Notes under the pieces: generated by a model
Databases searched by the model: none
What the model was told of the DNA's origin: nothing
The model's input: only the letters and a program-made list of their open reading frames with translations
Made by a program: the position numbers and the translations under genes
In this document: piece after piece, positions 56,795-64,000 of the stretch
Position numbering within the stretch: the stretch's first letter is position 1
Layout: each line of letters starts with the position of its first letter
Assembly: GCF_018294505.1 (NCBI RefSeq)
Contig: NC_057809.1
Span: 505,050,506-505,114,505, forward strand
Reading direction: 5' to 3'
Length of the DNA stretch: 64,000 nucleotides
Source: Triticum aestivum
Lineage: Eukaryota > Streptophyta > Magnoliopsida > Poales > Poaceae

Positions 56795-57479
56795 CAACCT
56801 ATCGTGGAATTGTCACGGCAGATGTCCTTAGTGTCAGGACTTAGTCGCGAGGCCAACGCATCTATGTGGTAGCTTGATAGGGGTTGAGCGGGACGAGAGA
56901 CGCGATGTTTTACCCAGGTTCGGCCCCTCACGGTGGAGGTAAAAGCCTACATCCTGCTTCATTGATATTGATGATGATGACCACGGTTACAAGAGTGCTC
57001 TATCTCGAGAGCTATTGTCTAAACCTAACTTGTCCAACTCGTGGAACTTGTGAATCTTGTCCCTTTTGGGGGAGCCCTGCCCCTCCTTATATATGTTGAA
57101 GGGGCGGGTTACATGTAGAGTCCTATTAGGATTAGGACTAGTCTATCTCTAATACAAACCGGATATAAGTCCAGGTCTTAGCTCCTTGTAAGATAATGTT
57201 CATCATGCCTTTCCTCTTAAACCGGTCCACCATTAACATAAACCGGCATGCTGGGCCTTGGGCCTTGTCATCCGTCTGAAACACGCGCCGGGTCACCAAT
57301 GAGTCTTCAGGCTCGTGAATCGTCATACCAGTGAACCGCCAGACACGTAAACTGCCAGACACGTAAACCGCCAATCACGTAAACCGCCAATCCTCTGGCG
57401 GTTTATCAATGAAACGCCTCGTCCGGCCGGGTTATACTTCCGGCCGGTTTATGCCACGGGGTATATCCCCGACACAACC
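56795..57479 (-). mobile_element. Element K: solo LTR in J, TSD CAACC
   Basis: The LTR body is 56800-57474, with CAACC at 56795-56799 and 57475-57479. The plus-strand ends are TATCGTGG and ATCCCCGACA. On the minus strand a TATATAAGG box lies near 57090. It resembles the J LTR in its first 150 bases (GGTTCGGCCCCTC, GTAAAAGCCTAC), so it comes from a related Tat-type family. It shows a complete LTR without internal sequence. Confidence 0.92.
57332..57396. repeat. Short tandem repeat in solo LTR K
   Basis: About four units of the form CCGCCAGACACGTAAA, the later ones varying to CCGCCAATCACGTAAA. The run ends in a GGCGGTTTA reverse copy that could pair with AAACCGCC. Confidence 0.7.
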
Positions 57480-58663
57480 CGCCGTAGCATCAATGATCTG
57501 ATCAATATGAGGGAGAGCAAAAGGGTCAGCCGGATAGGCCTTGTTAAGGTCTGTGTAATCCACACACATACGCCAAGTGTCATTCTTCTTAAGTACCAGC
57601 ACCGGGTTAGCCAACCACTCAGGATGAAAAACTTCAATAATAAACCCCACCGCCAAGAGCCGGGCCACTTCTTCACCAATGGCCTTGCGCCTCTCTTCAT
57701 TAAAACGGCAAATGAATTGCTTGACCGGTTTAAACTTTGGATCAACATTGAGAGTGTGCTCAGCGAGTTCCCTCGGTACACCTGGCATGTCTGAAGGCTT
57801 CCATGCAAAGATGTCCCGTTTCTCATGGATGAACTCGATGAGCGCGCTTTCCTATTTCGGATCCACATTAGCACTGATACTGAACTGTTTGGATGAGTCG
57901 CCAGGAATAAAATCAACCTACTTGGTGTCATCCGCCGACTTAAACTTCAACAAAGGGTCATGCTTTATCGTTGGCTTCTTCAAGGGGGTCATGTCCACCA
58001 GGTCAACATTATCTTTGTAGAACTTCAACTCCTCTGTTGCACAAACAGACTCAACATAAGCAGCGTCGCCCTCTTCACACTCCAAAGCTATCTTCCTGTT
58101 GCCATGCACTATGATGATACCCTTACGACCCAGCATTTTAAGCTGCAGATAAACATAACAAGGCTGTGACATAAATTTAGCATACCCCAGTCGTCCAGAC
58201 AAGGCGTGATAAGGGCTCTTGATCTTGACCACCTCAAAGGTTAATTTTTCAGCTCTGTAATCATGATCATCGCCAAAAACCACTTCCAAAGCTATCTTAC
58301 CCACCGGATATGCCGACTTAGCAGGCACCACCCCATGAAAAACAGTAGAAGATGGCTTAAGATCTTTGTCAGTTAAATTCATACGACGAAAAGTATCATA
58401 GTAAAGGATATTGATATTGCTACCTCCATCCATAAGTACTTTTGTAAACTTGTATCCTCCAACCTGAGGGGCAACCACCAAAGCCAATTGACCCAGATTG
58501 TCAACCCGGGGTGGGTGATCCTCACAGCTCCATACAATAGCTTGTTCAGACCATATCATGTATCGAGGGACTGCCGGCTCAACCGCGTTCACTGCCTGAT
58601 TTTGAATCTTCTGGTCTCATTTGCATAAGCTCGTGGTAAACACATGATATGACCACTATTCAA

Positions 58664-61166
58664 CTACTTTGGATTACTCTGATAACTGGACTGCTGCTGC
58701 TGATTCCCTTGACTAGCTTGCTGATTAAAACCACCTTGAGTGCCTTGGCCCTGAAAACCAGAGCTTGAGCCGCCACCTCCAAAGCCAGGTCCGTCGGAGC
58801 CGGATCCTGACATGCCATGTGGGCCATGATTGTTCTGGAAAAAACTGGAATTTCTATACTCCCTCATGATGAAGCAATCTTTCCATAGATGACTACCCGG
58901 CTTCTCTTGCGTACCGTGCTTTGGGCAAGGCTGATTCGTAATCGCCTCAAGGTTGAACTTTGGCCTGCCAAACCGGGGCGTTGACGATTTCCCTTTACGA
59001 TGCTGATTATTACTCTGCGCGTTGGTAGGCCACAAAGTCTAAACAGTTGTCCATCTACTTGCGCTTACCATTATTACCTTGACCCGCCATATTATGTTGT
59101 TGCCCCTTTGCATTGCCATTCTTCTTCCCCTTGCCAGCCTTCTCCTCATCAGACTCAGGGTCCTTGGTATTATCCAAGTCGGCGTATTTGATAAGAGCTG
59201 CCATGAGCTCTCCCATATCGTAGCAGTGGTGCTTAAGCCGCTCCAGCTTCTATTTGAGAGGAAGGAAATAACAATTTTCTCCAAAGTCAGGACAACTGAG
59301 CCGACGTTGATACTATCCGATGAGTGGATAATAGCCGAAATCCGGCGCACCCATCGGGCAGTTGAATCGCCCTCTTCCCGGATGCAAGTGTCTAAATCAA
59401 GAATCGACAGAGGTTGCTTGCATGTGTCCTTGAAATTCTGAATGAAACGCGTCTTCAATTCAGCCCACGATTTGATGGAGTTAGGGGGCAGCCCCTTTAA
59501 CCAGGTATGAGCCGGCCCATCCAACAACATGGTGAAATACTTAGCACACACAACGTCATTGACATCCAACATCTCTATGGCTAGCTCATAGCTCTCAATC
59601 CAAGCCTCGGGGGGCTGATCCGCTATGTAGTTAGGCACCTCGCGGGGGCCCTTAAAATCCTTGGGCCGGTGCTCACGTAAAGCCGACACTAAGCATGGCA
59701 CACCAAGGGTTCTACTGGTCATCCTTGCCTCCACAGACACCGATGGGTAAACCGGAGATTGCTGATGAGCCGCCAACTGAGCCACCAATTCAGCCTCCCG
59801 ACGTGCCCTACCCTGATCCACCAAAGCCTGAGCATCATTATCAGCATGCGGTGGGTTATGCCTACGAGGCTAGTTATGGTGCCGCTCACTGCTTGAAACC
59901 GCTGGCGAATCAATATGCCCGCTATAGCTCCGACTTGGACAAGGGGTCGAATGAATTCGATCACGACTATACGAGTAAGCCGCCTATTGAGCCACCACTG
60001 TCTGAAGAAGCTCTCCGGCCCTCTGTATCTCCATCGCAGCTGGAGACTCGCCTTTAATAGGGAGAGCAGCCAACCACGCAGCTACATCAATCATATTGTC
60101 CAGAGGGTTAGAATAATGACCCGGCGGTGTCGGAACGTGCTGAGGTGGGGTCAAATTCAAACAGGCGGGTCTGTAGTGCGTGGTTGAACCGTCGCTTCGG
60201 TCACGGGCACCTCGACAACCCGGTTTACCACGGGTGGGTCACTGGTTTCTGCCCTAGGCATATTGAAAAGGTTCCTAGCCTCAAACTCTATGGGTAGATG
60301 GGTCTGGTGCCACCTCCTCATGACGGTGTTTGAAGCATTCTGGTCCAAGGTAAGCCGGAATGACTCTGCCTGAATCTGTTGCGTTGCATTGTCCAAAGCG
60401 GCTCATTCTGTTGCCATCCTAGCACTTCAACATTAAACTCCCCCTTGGCTTGAGCTATCTCATCTCGTAGTTTTGCAACATCCACCTTATGATGTGCCTG
60501 ATTTTCTGGTGTCACCTCTGCAGCCAATAAGGCCGCCAAAGCCTCCAGGAGCTCGGATAACGCTTGAGCTGGCAGGCGCGCAGAGCCGCTCGCCCTGGCC
60601 GTCGCTGTAGCCGTTGAACTGGAGGTCATAGCAGCAGCAGCCATCGAATTGAGCACCGGTTGTGTGCCGTCCATGAAGATCGCAACCCTGTTCGGCGACT
60701 CATAGGGGTCCGCAATACTGTCGCCATCGGAACAGCCCCCAAGCCCACCATCTTGCAATTGATATATGGAATTGGTCTTGCTGGTTGAGGACTCATCACC
60801 AGAATAGATGGCCGTCTCTCCATTGGTCATAGATCCTTCCTCAAGATCCACTCCGTGAGTAAAACCCACAAAAGTGTGCTTCACGGCGGCTTGAACCTTG
60901 GCGGGTCATGCACGCTGAGCCGTCTCGATGATGTCGGTGCAAGTGTCTGGCTCAGGCACCGAGTCACCAATCTTGCCGATGAAGATGTAGATTCCGCCGA
61001 AGGGGACCTAGTACCCGTACTCGATTGAGCTGGCCTCGGGGCCCCAGCCAGCATCGTCGATGTAGAGCTTGCCACGGCGGCTTTTAGTCATCCGGCCGAC
61101 GGCATATCCCTTGATCCCTGCGAAGTTGCCCTTTAAGAACTCGAAAGCACCATGCGCTGGCCCCAT
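58664..61166 (-). pseudogene. gag region of element J
   Basis: The frame starts MGPAHGAFEFLKGNFAGIKG at 61166, only 13 bases from the LTR, and has a stop near 61012. It continues through KHTFVGFTHGVDLEEGSMTN (60884) to 60318, then shifts. The capsid-like core (59824-59280) shows WIESYELAIEMLDVNDVVCAKYF in two adjoining parts and WLKGLPPNSIKSWAELKTRF. The last part (59035-58664) has CPKHGTQEKPGSHLWKDCF, a Cys/His cluster in the place of a zinc knuckle, and a Gly/Gln-rich tail. At least three shifts or stops are present. Confidence 0.8.
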
Positions 61167-61179
61167 GATGGATGCCAAC

Positions 61180-61707
61180 TTTCATGGACTTAACACGGCA
61201 GATGCCCTAGCGAAAGGACTTAGGTGTGGAGCCATCGCAGCTAGGTTAGCTTGAAGGGGTTAAACGGGACAAAGAACACAGAGAGTTTACCCAGGTTCGG
61301 CCCCTCTCAACAAGGTAAAAGCCTACTCCTGCTTTAGTTTGTGTTTCTTGGGTTTCGATTACCAGGGAGCGAATACGCTGGACCTAGTTCTCGATCAGTT
61401 GTTTCTTTAGTTAACCCGCCGCCGGGTCACCCCTTTATATACAGGTCGATGCCCGGTGGCTTATAGAGTCCGCCCTGCTCACACAAACGTGACCGGCTCA
61501 GTTTCTACTAAGCTTGCCTTACAATACAAGTTAAACATATGGCGGCTCATCCCTTTGGGCTTTAAGTCGCCTCTGGGTCTTGGGCCTTCAATGAGCCTGT
61601 TTCATGAACCGCCATCTTCATGTCTTCTTGGGCCTCGTCGGGCTTCTTCATCTTTAAGCCGCCAGCTACGTGACTCAGCCCCTCCTGGGCGGGTTATATC
61701 CCCAACA
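61180..61707 (-). repeat. 5' LTR of element J (528 bp)
   Basis: It is the partner of 47463-48003. It is followed by GAGCC (61708-61712) and then by I sequence. Confidence 0.9.
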
Positions 61708-61712
61708 GAGCC
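61708..61712. repeat. Target-site duplication GAGCC, right copy (element J)
   Basis: This is an exact match to 47458-47462. Confidence 0.9.
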
Positions 61713-61968
61713 CATATTACCTTGTCTTCTCCTTTGAATAAAATATTTGCAGATTCCATCTTAGTCCATGACACGTGCACTCTTATTATTATTCACATCG
61801 TTCGATCGTGCAAGTGAAAGGTAATAATGACGAGATTTGATGAAATGATTGAGATGAAAAAAAGCTGGTATGAACTCCACCTATTTTGTTTTTTGTAAAT
61901 ATGATTAGCTCATTGTTCCTGATTCAGCCTATTATGAATGAAACATGTTCGTAATGACAATTAGAGAT

Positions 61969-63548
61969 CATAGTGCTACTTCTTGAGCTTGTGTTGGTTT
62001 TCCCTTGAAGAGGAAATGGTGCTGCAGCGAAGTAGAGATAGCTATTTCCCCCAGTTAGAGAAGGTATCAATCCAGTAGGAGACAATGCATAAATCGCCAA
62101 TACCCGCACAAACAATCAAACACTTGCACCCAACACGATAAAGGGGTTGTCAATCCCTTCATAGTCACTTGCAAAAGTGAGATCTGATAGAGATAGATAA
62201 AACTAAACAAAAGATAAAGTAAATATTTTTGGTTTTTTTGGTTTATAGATAAAAGATCGCAAAATAGTAGATCGCAGACTTATATGACGGAAAATAGACC
62301 CAGGGGCCATAGGTTTCACTAGAGGCTTCTCTCAAGATAGCAAATAATACGGTGGGTGAACAAATTACTGTCGAGCAATTGATAGAAAAGCATGAAGTTA
62401 TGACGATATCCAAATCAATGATTATGAAATATAGGAATCACGTCCGTGTCAAGTAGACCGACTCCTGCCTGCATCTACTACTATTACTCCACACATTGAC
62501 CGACTCCTGCCTGCATCTAGAGTATTAAGTTCATGAAGAACGGAGTAACGCTTTAAGTAAGATGACACGATGTAGAGGAATAAACTCAAGCAATATGATG
62601 TAAACTCCATCTTTTTATCCTCGATGGCAACAATACAATACGTGCCTCACTGCCCCTACTGTCACTGGGAGAGGACACCGCAAGATTGAACCCAAAGCTA
62701 CGCACTTCTCCCATTCCAAGAAAAACCAATCTAGTTGGCCAAACTAAACCAATAGTTCAAAGAGAATTACAAAGATATCAAATCATGCATAAAAGAATTC
62801 AGAGAAGATTCAAATAATATTCATAGATAAGCTGATCATAAATCCACAATTCATCGGATCTCGACAAACACACCGCAAAAGAAGATTACATTGGATAGAT
62901 CTCCAAGAACATCGAGGAGAACATGGTATTGAGAATCAAAGAGAGAGAAGAAGCCATCTACCTACTAGCTATGGACCCTCAGGTCTGAGGTAAACTACTC
63001 GGGCTTCATCGGAAGGGCAATAGAGTTGATGTAGAAGCCCTCCGTGATCGAATCCCCCTCTGGCAGGATGCCGGAAAAGTCCCCAAGATGGGATCTCACG
63101 GGAACAGAAGGTTGCGGCGGTGGAAAAGTGTTTTCATGGATGCTTCTGGTGGTTTGGGAATATATGTGAATATATAGGAGGAAGATCTAGGTCAGGGGGT
63201 CACCAAGGGTCCCATAAGGTAGGGGGCGTGCCCTACCCCCTGGGCACGCCCTCCATCCTTGTGGACGCCTCATGGCTCTTCTGACTTGCACTCCAAGTCT
63301 CCTGGGTGTCTTCTGGTCTAAGAAAAATAATCACAAAGGTTTTATTACGTTTGGACTCCATTTGGTATTCCTTTTCTGAGCTCAAAAGCAAGAAAAAAAA
63401 CAAAAACTGGCACTGGGCTCTAGGTTAATAAGTTAGTCCCAAAAATAATATAAAATATCATATTAATGCATATAAAACATCCAAAGCAGATAATATAATA
63501 GCATGGAACAATCAAAAATTATAGATACATTGGAGATGTATCACATAG
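61969..63548 (-). mobile_element. Element L: solo LTR in I, TSD CATAG
   Basis: The LTR body is 61974-63543, with CATAG at 61969-61973 and 63544-63548. On the minus strand it runs TGATACATCTCCAATGTATC to CTCAAGAAGTAGCA. It is related to the LTR of G. There is no internal sequence on either side, and I sequence rejoins cleanly, so it is a solo LTR left by recombination between two LTRs. Confidence 0.95.
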
Positions 63549-64000
63549 TTACTCATGCCATGCTTAAATAGCTAGGAGTGGATAATGGTTTATCTTGTGT
63601 GTCAGCATGAATTTAAAATGGTTATGATGTAGTATGATAGGATGGTATCCTCCTCTAAATGATTCAAGTGGCTTGACTTTGCACATGTTCACGCATGTAG
63701 TTGAATCAAAACCAACATAGCCTCCATGATATTTATGTTCATGGTGATTTATATCCTACTCATGCATGTACCCCATGTTGATTAATCTCAATGCATATTT
63801 ATGACTGTTGTTTCTCTCTAGTTGGTCGCTCCTCAATCATTTTGCTAGCCTTCACTTGTACTAAGTGGGAATACTGCTTCTGCATCCACTTCCTTAAACC
63901 CAAAGTTATTCCATATGAGTCCACCATACCTACCTATATGCGGTTTGTACCTGTTGTTCCAAGTAAATTTGTGTCTGCCAAACTCTAAATATTCAAATAA
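63549..64000 (+). other. Non-coding sequence of element I at the window end
   Basis: This continues the I sequence from before L. It includes the shared box (about 63838-63937) with TTTGCTAGCC and CCACCATACCTACCTAT. No gene is seen. Confidence 0.7.

Larger units (their letters stand above)
56336..58640 (-). pseudogene. Protease and RT of element J, split by solo LTR K
   Basis: The protease (58592-57918) shows VLMDGGSNINILYYDTF, with the active site as DGGS. The RT N-terminal part (57788-57480) has PVLVLKKNDTWRMCVDYTDL. K then interrupts at 57475. RT resumes at 56799 with YAYSGYHQIKIAVKD, a stop, then an intact catalytic HAYVDDIVVKSRK (about 56600) and, after a shift, AKCVFSVPAVKLLGFLVSERG. 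The two RT parts join across the CAACC duplication. Confidence 0.88.
47463..61707 (-). mobile_element. Element J: Tat/Retand-type Ty3/gypsy element with antisense gene
   Basis: The element is about 14.2 kb with LTRs at 47463-48003 and 61180-61707 and a perfect TSD. On the minus strand: gag (61166 on), protease, RT split by solo LTR K, RNase H, a second RNase H, and integrase (to 53990). Then, between pol and the 3' LTR, an oppositely oriented gene (49074-52653). A second RNase H after the first is a mark of the Tat lineage, and an antisense ORF in this position is known from the maize Grande element. I counted close to 30 LTR differences in the first 340 bases by eye, so the copy is old. Confidence 0.92.
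45339..64000 (+). mobile_element. Element I: Athila-type element with ORF1, interrupted by J and L
   Basis: The visible parts are 45339-47462, 61713-61973 and 63549-64000. Removing J at the GAGCC duplication and L at the CATAG duplication gives one continuous sequence. It holds a broken Athila-ORF1-type gene, a polypurine-like box (about 47016) and non-coding sequence with the shared box near 63838-63937. Neither LTR is visible; the left end is lost at the junction with H and the right end lies beyond the window. Confidence 0.8.

Overview
The window is intergenic DNA from a large grass genome, almost certainly a Triticeae species (wheat, Aegilops or a relative). The main reason is a copia element whose LTRs open with the tract typical of the BARE/Angela group, set among Athila-type Ty3/gypsy elements with LTRs opening TGATACGTC. 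I found no host gene, rRNA, tRNA gene or CRISPR array. All supportable coding sequence belongs to LTR retrotransposons, and nearly all of it carries stops and frameshifts.

Layout, with my own letters for the elements. A (1-4464, +) is the 3' part of an Athila-type element: integrase end, long 3' non-coding region, 3' LTR. B (4465-18246, -) is a second Athila relative whose left end is off-window; C, a complete but dead BARE/Angela-like copia (5555-14091, TSD GACCA), sits inside it. B interrupts the reverse transcriptase (RT) of D (18247-18517, continuing about 35045-40046, +). Between the D halves lie a scrambled junction, a long-LTR chromovirus E (18555-32314, -) that carries LTR, primer-binding site and 5'-leader sequence at its left end in a partial tandem arrangement, and an internal fragment of another Athila relative F (32315-35044, +).

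To the right, fragments G (40047-43205, +) and H (43206-about 45338, +) follow, then I (about 45339 to 64000, +), which carries a broken Athila-ORF1-type gene. I is interrupted by J (47463-61707, -, TSD GAGCC), a complete Tat/Retand-type gypsy element with two RNase H domains and an oppositely oriented, apparently spliced gene with its own TATA box. J contains a solo LTR K (56800-57474, TSD CAACC). A second solo LTR L (61974-63543, TSD CATAG) lies in I.

Insertion order read from the nesting: D, G, H and I are oldest; B interrupts D; A and C interrupt B; F, then E, lie in D; J and L interrupt I; K interrupts J. Four target-site duplications were read directly (C, J, K, L).

The most interesting signals are non-coding. 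(1) Arrays of short stem-loops in B, F and G share a loop core (GCTTCACTTA) while their stem arms differ from copy to copy yet stay complementary. (2) A stem-loop in A, D and H shows compensating stem changes. (3) A box of about 100 bp, ending in CCACCATACCTACCTA or a near variant, is shared by A, D, G, H and I. (4) J carries the spliced antisense gene. All comparisons were made by eye, without alignment or database search.
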